8,170 nucleotides of DNA from Candidatus Omnitrophota bacterium (GCA_013204685.1 JABMSC010000041.1:1-8170); one strand, 5' to 3'. Counted from the first letter of the stretch, positions 1 through 6,748 are shown. The notes: generated by a model not told the origin, from the sequence alone. A program made the numbers and translations.

Positions 1-866
1 AGGTTTATCAGGTCCATCCTGTTTCCCGGAGTAATAACAAGGCAGTCGTCCTCTATATACTGTGCTGCTTCTTTGACCTCCATCGCACCTACCAGGACTT
101 TCTTCATCTGTCTGCTTAGAAATTTTTCGCCGCACAAAACATGCATATCCAGCTCTTCCCTGATGTCACGCATTGTAGGTGTATCCAAAATGTCTATGTA
201 AGGGACGACTCCCAGGACAGGTATACCCAGTCTTCCGAGTCCCTTTCTGATGTATTCATTGACCTTTTCGTATTTTTGCGGGAGAACTTTGTTAACGACA
301 ACCCCTGCCAGCTTTACGCCCTGCCTGTCAAAGACGGCTTTATTAAGCATTATTTCATCTATTGCACTGCCTATCCCTCCGGGGGAAACAAGTATAACCT
401 TTGAGGCGAGCATTTTTGCAACAGCTGCGTTCGAAAAGTCGAACACTGAACCCACACCCGCGTGTCCGGTACCTTCTATAATAACAAGGTCTTTACCCTC
501 AGCTATATGAGAGAACGCTTCCTTGATCTTCAGCTCCGGATCTTTCCCGCCTTTTCCGTCAAGGAACCTTTCAGTGTATCCTTTCTCAACCGCGACCGGC
601 GACATATCATGCAGGGCAAGATCAAACTTGAATATCTGTTCAATAAGAACGGAATCCTCGTCTACCTTGTGTCCGCCTTCAACCAGGTAGCGCTGTCCTA
701 CCGGTTTTATAAACCCTATCTTTTTGAATCGTTTGAGGAGGGTTGCGATGAGGCCCAATGAAATAGTGGTCTTTCCTACATTCTGGCGCGTGGCGGCTAT
801 AAAAATGCGCTTTGTCCGCCCGGCACCGAAAATCTTTTCCCAAGTTTCCAGGTAGGTCTTTTTCAT
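1..866 (-). CDS. BioD/Pta-N-like P-loop ATPase with DRTGG-type segment (3' end outside window)
   Basis: The reading frame opens with ATG at 866 and stays open for 288 codons to the window edge, so the C-terminus is missing. Residues 20-35 (RIFIAATRQNVGKTT) form a beta strand plus a Walker A-type loop like that of dethiobiotin synthetase and CobQ-type ATPases. IEGTGHAGVGS (130-140) matches the second nucleotide/substrate loop of this family, and VVVNKV (189-194) the base-recognition strand. From about residue 255, GAMEVKEAAQYI followed by LVITPGNR resembles a DRTGG domain. This order (AAA_26 then DRTGG) is that of the N-terminal part of long phosphotransacetylases and of stand-alone 'phosphotransacetylase family' proteins in cyanobacteria and anaerobes. 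The function is unproven; regulation of acetyl-CoA metabolism is an inference, strengthened by the C1 genes upstream. A 99-bp spacer with inverted repeats separates it from panB, so it may have its own promoter. Confidence 0.8.
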   Translation of the reverse strand, partial: MKKTYLETWEKIFGAGRTKRIFIAATRQNVGKTTISLGLIATLLKRFKKIGFIKPVGQRYLVEGGHKVDEDSVLIEQIFKFDLALHDMSPVAVEKGYTERFLDGKGGKDPELKIKEAFSHIAEGKDLVIIEGTGHAGVGSVFDFSNAAVAKMLASKVILVSPGGIGSAIDEIMLNKAVFDRQGVKLAGVVVNKVLPQKYEKVNEYIRKGLGRLGIPVLGVVPYIDILDTPTMRDIREELDMHVLCGEKFLSRQMKKVLVGAMEVKEAAQYIEDDCLVITPGNRMDLIN

Positions 867-884
867 GATCCTAGTACCTTTTCA

Positions 885-913
885 ATCTTAAGATGCCAGG
901 TTGGCTGGCACAA
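885..913 (-). promoter_or_regulatory. Possible weak promoter for the BioD-like ATPase gene
   Basis: On the minus strand TTGTGC (913-908) lies 17 nt from TAAGAT (890-885), with the ATG 18 nt further on. The matches to the sigma-70 consensus are only 3/6 and 4/6. A perfect 6-bp inverted repeat, TGCCAG and CTGGCA (894-910), falls mostly in the spacer, where an operator could sit. This is pattern matching only. Confidence 0.2.
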
Positions 914-922
914 GTATCCGAT

Positions 923-957
923 CAACTTTGAAATTAGAAACCATCATTTCAAAGTTG
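923..957. repeat. Perfect 12-bp inverted repeat between panB and the ATPase gene
   Basis: CAACTTTGAAAT (923-934) and ATTTCAAAGTTG (946-957) are exact reverse complements around an 11-nt loop. It lies just after the panB stop codon. Neither strand shows a T-run directly after the stem, so it does not look like a standard intrinsic terminator. It could be a processing or stabilising hairpin at the 3' end of the operon mRNA, or an operator for the next gene. Confidence 0.6.
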
Positions 958-965
958 TCGGGCTA

Positions 966-1769
966 CTAGAAGGAATGTTCATCGTCGGGAAAAGCGCCCG
1001 ACTCTGTTTCTTCCTTAAATTTTGTTAATGCCTCTTTTATGGTGCTCGAGATATTTGCGTACTGTTTGACGAACTTAGGCACAAATTTCTCGAAATAACC
1101 TACAATATCATGCGCAACAAGCACCTGGCCATCACAGTATTCTCCTGCCCCTATGCCGATGGTAGGGATGCTGAGTTTAGAGGTAATTCTCCGGGCCAGG
1201 TCTTTAGGAACGCATTCCAGTATAACGGCGAACACGCCCGCTTTCTCCAGAGAAAGAGCATCCTCCAGGAGCCTCTTACCGGACTCTGCATCCTTCCCCT
1301 GCACTTTGTACCCGCCGAGCTTGTTAACGCTTTGCGGCGTGAGCCCAATATGTCCCACAACCGGTATGCCTGCGCCGGTTATAGCCTTTACCCGGGAGGA
1401 AACTTCACCTCCCCCTTCTATCTTTACCGCCTCACAGCCGGCTTCTTTGACGAATCTCCCCGCGTTCAGAACGGCATCTTCGTCGCTGACCTGAAAAGAC
1501 ATGAACGGCATGTCCCCGATGAGAAACGCGCGCTCAACTCCCCTTCTTACCGCCTTCGAATGATGTATCATCTCATCCATCGTAACCGGTATGGTAGAAT
1601 CATATCCGAGAGCTACCATGGCAAGAGAATCCCCGACCAATACGGAATCTACACCGACCGAATCTATCAATTTTGCCATAGAATAATCGTAAGCGGTAAG
1701 CATTGTGATCTTCTCGCCCGCTTCTTTCTTTCCGGCAAAATCTAATACTGTAACTTTATTTTTATTCAT
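966..1769 (-). CDS. panB: 3-methyl-2-oxobutanoate hydroxymethyltransferase (ketopantoate hydroxymethyltransferase)
   Basis: PanB transfers the C1 unit of 5,10-methylene-THF to alpha-ketoisovalerate to make ketopantoate, the first committed step to pantothenate and CoA. The 267-residue length is typical. Visible family motifs are ITMLTAYDYSMA (21-32), VLVGDSLAMV (43-52, metal ligand Asp47), FLIGDMPFMS (82-91, metal ligand Asp86), VKIEGG (115-120), GHIGLTPQ (139-146), the catalytic-glutamate segment ILECVP (183-188, Glu185) and IGIGAGEYCDGQ (204-215). It starts 16 nt after the metF-like stop with AGGGG 6 nt before the ATG. No panC or panD is in view. Its place at the end of a folate C1 operon is logical, because methylene-THF, the product of FolD, is its co-substrate. 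Confidence 0.96.
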   Translation of the reverse strand: MNKNKVTVLDFAGKKEAGEKITMLTAYDYSMAKLIDSVGVDSVLVGDSLAMVALGYDSTIPVTMDEMIHHSKAVRRGVERAFLIGDMPFMSFQVSDEDAVLNAGRFVKEAGCEAVKIEGGGEVSSRVKAITGAGIPVVGHIGLTPQSVNKLGGYKVQGKDAESGKRLLEDALSLEKAGVFAVILECVPKDLARRITSKLSIPTIGIGAGEYCDGQVLVAHDIVGYFEKFVPKFVKQYANISSTIKEALTKFKEETESGAFPDDEHSF

Positions 1770-1785
1770 AACATACCCCTGGGCC

Positions 1786-2526
1786 TTAAACTATCCCCTC
1801 CAGATACTCAACAAAATCCACCGTTATGGGACAGAAATATACATGAAAATTGTCGGTATTGGTAATATCCAATACTTTTTTGGCGAACTTCTGGTTCCAG
1901 TCCATTGAACATTCAAAATCCGCGGGAAATCTCACGCTGTTCTTTGTCTCCCAGTAATGCTTTGATGATTCCCTTACAACGGGAGCTAATCCCCAGAATA
2001 CGTGGGTATCCTGAAGTACCCTGGCCCACTTGCCTAAGAGTTCCAGATCAAAGAAAGGCTGGGTGAAAAATCCATCACATCCGGCGTCTTTTTTCTCTTT
2101 CACGTAATCCAGTTCCTCTTCAAAAGTTTTCCGCCACTGATCTACGCCGGCATAGACCTTCACCTCCGGCATCTCCCTCTTTATCTTCTTTATGAGTTCC
2201 ACCGACGTACAGGGGTTCTCGCTCTCGGAAACTATCTCGGGATTATCCCCCAGTATGACCAGCGCCTCTTTAATGTTATTTTTAACAAAAAAATCCCGAT
2301 AAAAGAAAGGTTCTTTGCTGTTTATCGAAACTGCCCGGATATGCGGTATTACATTGGAAAAGTAAGAAATCGCCACTTCACATGCTTCGGATATTCTTAC
2401 GTCAAACTTGAGTATGTCGGGTATATTAAGCGTGTCCACACATGGAAAACGTTCCTTTACCTCTTTCAGCTCTTCAGCAAAGGACTCTTCAGTTCGCGCT
2501 ACCAATTCAAGTGATATCCTGCCCAT
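1786..2526 (-). CDS. metF: Compact methylenetetrahydrofolate reductase (MetF-like)
   Basis: This protein probably reduces 5,10-methylene-THF to 5-methyl-THF, the last folate step of the Wood-Ljungdahl methyl branch and the entry to methionine synthesis. At 246 residues it is about 50 shorter than E. coli MetF (296), yet the main TIM-barrel landmarks are present: ISLELVART (4-12) places Glu7 where MetF has its catalytic glutamate in SFEFFPP; ALVILGDNP (88-96) matches the LRGDPP loop with its FAD-contacting Asp; FFTQPFFD (153-160) matches the TQxFFD segment; and FWGLAPV (177-183) matches the GI(M/R)P strand. The start codon overlaps the folD stop by one base (TAATG), with AAAGG 6 nt upstream. 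No metV or electron-transfer subunit gene adjoins it, so the reductant cannot be told. The sequence is divergent, and a related flavin or folate TIM-barrel activity cannot be excluded. Confidence 0.8.
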   Translation of the reverse strand: MGRISLELVARTEESFAEELKEVKERFPCVDTLNIPDILKFDVRISEACEVAISYFSNVIPHIRAVSINSKEPFFYRDFFVKNNIKEALVILGDNPEIVSESENPCTSVELIKKIKREMPEVKVYAGVDQWRKTFEEELDYVKEKKDAGCDGFFTQPFFDLELLGKWARVLQDTHVFWGLAPVVRESSKHYWETKNSVRFPADFECSMDWNQKFAKKVLDITNTDNFHVYFCPITVDFVEYLEGIV

Positions 2527-3392
2527 TAAACACCTTTCTTATTCTGGATGCTGTATGCCCTTGAGACATTCCTCATCAAGATGGATACAGTAACAGGACC
2601 AACCCCTCCCGGAACCGGAGTTATAAGCGCTGCCTTCTTGCTTGCCTCGGAGAAATCCACATCCCCGACGACGGTATCCCCGACTTTGTTGATACCGACA
2701 TCTATAACTACAGCTCCCTCGCCGATCCAGTCGCCTTTTATGATTCCGGGCTTGCCTACCGCAACAACCAGAATATCCGCCTTCCGTATATGCCCGGGTA
2801 AATTCCCGGTTTCGAATGTTCCTATATGGCAGACCGTCGTTGTGGCCATCTCGTTCAGCATCATAAGACTGAGGGGCTTACCCACAATAGCTGAATGCCC
2901 AACTATCACAACCTCTTTCCCATACAGGTCTACTTCATGCGCCTTGAGGATCTTCATAACCGCTCCGGGAGTGCATGGTACAATGTCCGCCTCCCTCCTC
3001 AATATCCTGCCGAGATTAGCCGGATGTATTCCTTCGGCATCTTTCTCAGGGTTAATGCCGGCAACAATTTTGTCGTGGTCTATTTTTCCCGGCAGTGGTT
3101 TCTGGACGATTATGGCCGTTACGGCGCTGTCCGAATTCAATTTCTCAATGTGGGCGATCAGATCTTCCTGGGTGATGCCATCGTCGATCCTGTCAACACT
3201 GAACTCAATTCCGACTGATTCGGCGGTTTTTCTCTGCATATTTATATATATCTCCGCATCTTCGCTGCGGCCGACCATGACCGACACCAGTCTGGGGGGG
3301 ATTTGTACCAAAGCCCGTATCTCGCGGATGCTGTTCCCCACTTTATCGTTCATCTGACGCGCTATTTCCTTACCATCAACAACCTTCGCCAT
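2526..3392 (-). CDS. folD: FolD: methylene-THF dehydrogenase, probably lacking cyclohydrolase activity
   Basis: FolD normally carries methylene-THF dehydrogenase and methenyl-THF cyclohydrolase activities in one site. The family is clear: GKEIARQ near the N-terminus, VQKPLPGKI (96-104), the Rossmann motif VIVGHSAIVGKPLS (163-176), GAVVIDVGIN (226-235) and PGGVGPVT (261-268). The ATG at 3392 is preferred over the one at 3404 because GGAG lies 6 nt before it and the resulting 288 residues equal E. coli FolD. Oddities: the YxxxK motif reads Y49-I-N-M-Q53, so the lysine needed for cyclohydrolase activity (Lys56 in human and E. coli numbering) is glutamine; the usual VQLPLP is VQKPLP (Lys98); and KDVDG is KDAEG, so the folate-site Asp is Glu120. 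The dehydrogenase is likely kept, with FchA next door doing the hydrolysis. Cofactor preference (NAD or NADP) cannot be decided. Confidence 0.95.
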   Translation of the reverse strand: MAKVVDGKEIARQMNDKVGNSIREIRALVQIPPRLVSVMVGRSEDAEIYINMQRKTAESVGIEFSVDRIDDGITQEDLIAHIEKLNSDSAVTAIIVQKPLPGKIDHDKIVAGINPEKDAEGIHPANLGRILRREADIVPCTPGAVMKILKAHEVDLYGKEVVIVGHSAIVGKPLSLMMLNEMATTTVCHIGTFETGNLPGHIRKADILVVAVGKPGIIKGDWIGEGAVVIDVGINKVGDTVVGDVDFSEASKKAALITPVPGGVGPVTVSILMRNVSRAYSIQNKKGV

Positions 3393-3398
3393 TTTACT

Positions 3399-3402
3399 CT
3401 CC
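3399..3402 (-). promoter_or_regulatory. Shine-Dalgarno site that decides the folD start
   Basis: GGAG on the minus strand sits 6 nt before the ATG at 3392. The alternative in-frame ATG at 3404 has no such site and itself overlaps this one, so the shorter protein beginning MAKVVDGKEI is chosen. Confidence 0.75.
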
Positions 3403-3408
3403 ATTATA

Positions 3409-3996
3409 TTACTGCTTAAGGACTTCTCTGACCCTTGCCTCTATTTCCGCGGACTTGCGCTCAACATCTTCTTCCATAACCGCAAGCTTTTCTCTTGTTT
3501 CACTGACAAAAGGATCATCTTTTATTTCTCGTAAGTTTATCTCGACATTAAGCTTCGCTGAGAAAAAGGCCGCTTCCAAAAAATGCAGCGCGCAAAGCAC
3601 ATCAGTAAAAAGATTCTTATTTGATCCCCTGGAAAGCAGGTCCGTTATACCTATGGACTCATGGCTCTCTATGCATACTTCCAGTGGAATAGCTGCCGCG
3701 GATATATATTCTTTTTGCGCATTACGCTTCTCCGACAGCGCCTTCATCAGGCTCTGGAACACCTTGCAATCTTCATCGATGAAAGATGAGATCCGGTCAA
3801 GCATCTCCTGCTGCTTCTGTTTTGCCGGTAAGAGATCCGAAGATCCCTCTTTTATGCTGTAATTTAAAACCATCAGATTCAGCCCGGCGCCCAGCCCGGC
3901 ACTAAGCGCAGCAGCGCTTCCGCCTCCGGGAACTATTTTTTTCTCTGATAATTCCTTGAGGTAATCTTTAACTGTCCCTTCCGAATATTCCTGCAT
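3409..3996 (-). CDS. fchA: Methenyltetrahydrofolate cyclohydrolase, FTCD_C/FchA family
   Basis: This is a small, mostly helical cyclodeaminase/cyclohydrolase protein of 195 residues, close to the usual 200-210. The hallmark PGGGSAAALSAGLGAGL lies at residues 23-39 and the rest is the expected helical bundle, with a charged C-terminal helix (about 165-195). In acetogens and purine fermenters FchA converts 10-formyl-THF and 5,10-methenyl-THF into each other; its homologue in animals is the cyclodeaminase half of FTCD. Here it sits between fhs and folD, exactly between their steps. It starts one base after the fhs stop (TAG-T-ATG), with AAAGGA 10 nt upstream. No formiminotransferase or histidine-degradation gene adjoins it, so the cyclohydrolase role is favoured over cyclodeaminase. 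It likely supplies the activity that the neighbouring FolD appears to have lost. Confidence 0.88.
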   Translation of the reverse strand: MQEYSEGTVKDYLKELSEKKIVPGGGSAAALSAGLGAGLNLMVLNYSIKEGSSDLLPAKQKQQEMLDRISSFIDEDCKVFQSLMKALSEKRNAQKEYISAAAIPLEVCIESHESIGITDLLSRGSNKNLFTDVLCALHFLEAAFFSAKLNVEINLREIKDDPFVSETREKLAVMEEDVERKSAEIEARVREVLKQ

Positions 3997-3997
3997 A

Positions 3998-5698
3998 CTA
4001 CAGTAGTCCTTTAACCTTACCGGTCTTCACGTCCACATCTATAGCTGCCCCCCGGGGTGCTTTCGGCAAACCGGGCATCGTATTTACGCCTTCGCACTCG
4101 ACAAGGATATATCCGGCTCCGGCATTGACTTCAACCGACTCCACTGCCAGTTTAAATCCTCTCGGACGTCCTTTTTTGCTCGAAGTATTAGAAAGTGAAA
4201 GATACGATTTTGCCATACATATCGGCAGTTGATCTAATTTGGCTTTCTCGATCATTTCGATGTCTTCTGCAGCGTCGTCTGAATACTTAACTTCGCTTGC
4301 CCCGTACATAGACTTGGCTATACGCTCTACCTTGCCTCTCAAATTCATGTCCAGGGGATAGAGGTACCGTATCTTGGAGTTTTCCTTTGCAGCGTTTATA
4401 ACGGCTTGCGCCAGCTCCATGCATCCCTCACTGCCAAGTTTATAAGCTTCGCTGACAGCAACTCCCTCGACTTCAAGAGCTTCGGCCCTTCTCAAAACAA
4501 CATCTATCTCTTTTTTAGAGTCATGTTCGAATTTGTTAATGCAGATGACTATAGGCAGTCCGAACATCTTCAGGTTTTCTACCTGTTTTTCCAGATTCGA
4601 ACATCCCCGGTCTACCGCAGAAAGATTCTCTCTTTTCAAGGTAGCCGGAATATTGTTTCCCTTGAAAGGGAAATCCCCGCTATGAACCTTAAGCCCCCTT
4701 ACAGTACAATTGATCACAATAACATCGGGCTTGAGTTTTGATTGCCTGCACTTTATGTCGATAAATTTTTCCGCGCCGAGATCAGCGCCGAATCCACTTT
4801 CTGTTACGACATAATCTGCAAGCTTGAGGGCTATCTTATCGGCAATAACGGAACTCGATCCGCAGGATACATTCGCAAACGGGTCCGCATGAACAAAGCA
4901 AGGGGTATTTTCAGTGGTCTGAACCAGATTAGGATTGAGCGCGTCCTTCATCATTACAGTCATTGCTCCGGCAGCTTTAACCATGTCAGCTGTAACAGGC
5001 TTGCCGTTCTTCGCGAAACCGAAAATAGCACGCCCAAGACGCGCCCTCAAGTCTTTCAGGTTTTCCGAGAGCGCAAGTATTGCCATGCACTCACCTGCAG
5101 ATGTTATTTCGATCCCTGTTTTTCTGCTTACACCATGCAGTTTACCTCCTCCGCCTATTGCAATATTCCGGAGGGTACGGTCGCCCACTTCGATAACTCT
5201 TTTCCAGGTTACCCCCTTTTTGCCAAAGTCATATGGATCTCCCCAGAAGAGGCCATTATCCAGAAATGATGCGCCTAGATCCTGTGCATTAGCTACTCGA
5301 GCGGAGTCCCCCGTCATGCCCAGGCTGATCTCTTCAGCAGGCAAAACCTGAGAGTATCCCCCTCCGACAGCACCACCTTTAATGCCAAAAAGCGGACCCA
5401 AGGAAGGTTGGGGTATACATGATATGGCTTTTTTCTTCATTTTGTTGAGCGCCATACCAAGACCGATTGCGTTGACAGTCGTACCTTCCCCGAGTTGTGT
5501 GGGGGTAATGGACGTCATCAGTATAAGTTTCCCGGCTTTTCGGCTTTTAAGCGCATTGGGAAGAATATCTGCTGAAACTTTGGCAATATAATTGCCGAAC
5601 TTTGTTAGGTATTTCGAGTTTATTCCTGCTTTCTTTGCAACCTCTCCGATGTCCTTAAGCTCTACACCCGAGGCGACTTTTGCATCGTAACTACTCAT
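3998..5698 (-). CDS. fhs: Divergent formate-tetrahydrofolate ligase (formyl-THF synthetase) homologue
   Basis: Fhs makes 10-formyl-THF from formate, ATP and THF through formyl phosphate. The 566 residues align along the whole length with Moorella Fhs (559). Well kept blocks are GPLFGIKGGAVGGGYSQV (101-118), MKDALNPNLVQT (250-261), ADYVVTESGFGADLGAEKF (294-312), MFGLPIVICINKF (378-390) and NTMPGLPKAPRG (539-550). However the P-loop GEGKTT reads GEGTTV (Thr73 for Lys74), LREPSLGP reads IPQPSLGP (Pro96 for Arg97), TGDIHA reads TGDSAR (129-134), and the SWAKGG tryptophan is Glu417. The first two lie in an ungapped alignment, so they are not alignment errors. The scaffold is Fhs, but the classical mechanism would be impaired; the real reaction is open. 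The ATG at 5698 overlaps the rnhB stop (ATGA) and has AAGGAG 8 nt upstream; the more distal ATG at 5773 would lie deep within rnhB. Confidence 0.9.
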   Translation of the reverse strand: MSSYDAKVASGVELKDIGEVAKKAGINSKYLTKFGNYIAKVSADILPNALKSRKAGKLILMTSITPTQLGEGTTVNAIGLGMALNKMKKKAISCIPQPSLGPLFGIKGGAVGGGYSQVLPAEEISLGMTGDSARVANAQDLGASFLDNGLFWGDPYDFGKKGVTWKRVIEVGDRTLRNIAIGGGGKLHGVSRKTGIEITSAGECMAILALSENLKDLRARLGRAIFGFAKNGKPVTADMVKAAGAMTVMMKDALNPNLVQTTENTPCFVHADPFANVSCGSSSVIADKIALKLADYVVTESGFGADLGAEKFIDIKCRQSKLKPDVIVINCTVRGLKVHSGDFPFKGNNIPATLKRENLSAVDRGCSNLEKQVENLKMFGLPIVICINKFEHDSKKEIDVVLRRAEALEVEGVAVSEAYKLGSEGCMELAQAVINAAKENSKIRYLYPLDMNLRGKVERIAKSMYGASEVKYSDDAAEDIEMIEKAKLDQLPICMAKSYLSLSNTSSKKGRPRGFKLAVESVEVNAGAGYILVECEGVNTMPGLPKAPRGAAIDVDVKTGKVKGLL

Positions 5699-6351
5699 AT
5701 CCTGTTCTCCTTTTTGTGATCCTTCTTCCTCAAATCCCCGAACGGCCCGAACGACCTCCTGTGGATCGGGCACAGACCGTATTTTCTTATATTGTCCATA
5801 TGTTCTTTCGTGCCGTAGCCCTTATGTTTTTTAAATCCATAATGCGGATATTTTTTGTCCTCTTCAAGCATCAATTTGTCCCTGAACACCTTTGCAACAA
5901 TGGAAGCACATGCTATTGAAGTGCTCAAACTTTCCCCCCTCATAAGGCATGTTCTCGACTGCGGCACCTGCACATCCATCTTGCCGTCAATGAGAAGGTA
6001 ATCCGGTCTTGTCTTGAGTTCTCCGATAGCACGTTTCATGGCCAGGAGCGTGGCTCTGAAAATATTTATATTATCGATATCCTTCTCGCTTACAACGCCT
6101 ATCCCGGTATCGCAGCGTTTCAATATGTCAATGAACGCTCTTTCTCTCATTCGTTCGGTCAGTTTCTTGGAATCGTCTATCCTCTCACTGAAATTGTTAT
6201 CAACAACAATTACAGCTGCAGCAACAACAGGCCCGGCTAAAGGTCCCCTCCCGGCTTCATCTATGCCGGCCACAAACCCATATCCGGACTCTTTTGCTTT
6301 TTTCTCGTGAAAAAAGAGATCTATATCATTATTTTTCTTTACTCTGGACAA
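5695..6351 (-). CDS. rnhB: Ribonuclease HII
   Basis: RNase HII cuts the RNA strand of RNA-DNA hybrids and single ribonucleotides misincorporated into DNA. The 218 residues show AGIDEAGRGPLAGPVV (28-43; catalytic Asp31 and Glu32), DSKKL (60-64), DYLLIDGKM (117-125; catalytic Asp122), SIACASIVAKVFRD (145-158), the HKGYGTKEH region and HRRSFGP near the C-terminus. The fourth metal ligand, usually Asp in a GD motif before the SIAAASI helix, is Glu140 (RGES). The start is TTG at 6351, inside the last 23 nt of rplS, supported by AAGGG 6 nt upstream and by the lack of any nearby in-frame ATG before the DEAGRG motif. Following rplS is a common bacterial gene order. Confidence 0.95.
   Translation of the reverse strand: MSRVKKNNDIDLFFHEKKAKESGYGFVAGIDEAGRGPLAGPVVAAAVIVVDNNFSERIDDSKKLTERMRERAFIDILKRCDTGIGVVSEKDIDNINIFRATLLAMKRAIGELKTRPDYLLIDGKMDVQVPQSRTCLMRGESLSTSIACASIVAKVFRDKLMLEEDKKYPHYGFKKHKGYGTKEHMDNIRKYGLCPIHRRSFGPFGDLRKKDHKKENRI
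5707..5712 (-). promoter_or_regulatory. Shine-Dalgarno site that decides the fhs start
   Basis: AAGGAG on the minus strand lies 8 nt before the ATG at 5698, inside the last codons of rnhB. It supports translational coupling of fhs to rnhB through the ATGA overlap and argues against the upstream ATG at 5773. Confidence 0.75.
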
Positions 6352-6691
6352 CTTTTTCCCTTACCTTTGTGGCTTTCTTTCCTTTCACGCCCCTGAGGTA
6401 ATAAAGTTTAGCGCGCCTTACCTTTCCCTTCTTTTTCACTTCGACCTTATCGATCAAAGGAGAATGGAACGGGAAAATGCGCTCAACTCCTTCACCGTAA
6501 GATATGCGCCTTACGGTAAACGTTTTCCCCATACCTGCACCTTTTATGCTTATAACGATACCGGTGAAAACCTGAATACGCATTTTGTTTTCTTCTTTGA
6601 TCTTGAAATGAACGTCAATCGTATCCCCTATATCGAATTTCGTCATTTCTTTTCTTGCATATTTCTCTCTTACCTTTTGCACTTTGTCCAT
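6329..6691 (-). CDS. rplS: 50S ribosomal protein L19
   Basis: L19 lies at the interface of the 30S and 50S subunits. The 120-residue length is usual (about 115-120). Typical segments are the N-terminal FDIGDTIDVHFKIKE (19-33), RIQVFTGIVISIKGAG (38-53), FTVRRISYGEGVERIFPFHS (58-77) and the basic C-terminal RRAKLYYLRG (91-100). A strong AGGAGG lies 6 nt before the ATG. The gene follows trmD after a 179-bp spacer filled by two repeats, an unusually wide gap for this conserved pair. Its last 23 nt overlap rnhB. Confidence 0.98.
   Translation of the reverse strand: MDKVQKVREKYARKEMTKFDIGDTIDVHFKIKEENKMRIQVFTGIVISIKGAGMGKTFTVRRISYGEGVERIFPFHSPLIDKVEVKKKGKVRRAKLYYLRGVKGKKATKVREKVVQSKEK
6358..6362 (-). 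promoter_or_regulatory. Shine-Dalgarno site supporting the TTG start of rnhB
   Basis: AAGGG on the minus strand, within the rplS coding region, lies 6 nt before the TTG at 6351. It supports a non-ATG start overlapping rplS. Confidence 0.55.
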
Positions 6692-6748
6692 TTCTTTCCT
6701 CCTGTCTTATCTATAATCATCTGTATTATGCTTAGTATCCCTTCGTCC

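Noticed and set aside
1110..1745. Long plus-strand open frame of 211 codons
   Set aside because: It lies entirely opposite panB, has no family-like motif, and is the antisense shadow of a clear gene.
2548..3357. Long plus-strand open frame of 269 codons
   Set aside because: It is antisense to folD and its composition follows from complementing that gene.
3393..3404. Upstream ATG of folD at 3404
   Set aside because: It has no ribosome-binding site, while the ATG at 3392 has GGAG 6 nt upstream and gives the usual FolD length.
4742..5269. Plus-strand open frame of 175 codons, together with 4935-5351
   Set aside because: Both are antisense to fhs and show no recognisable protein features.
5699..5773. 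Upstream ATG extending fhs by 25 residues
   Set aside because: The extension lies wholly inside rnhB, is not Fhs-like, and the ATG at 5698 has a good Shine-Dalgarno and an ATGA junction.
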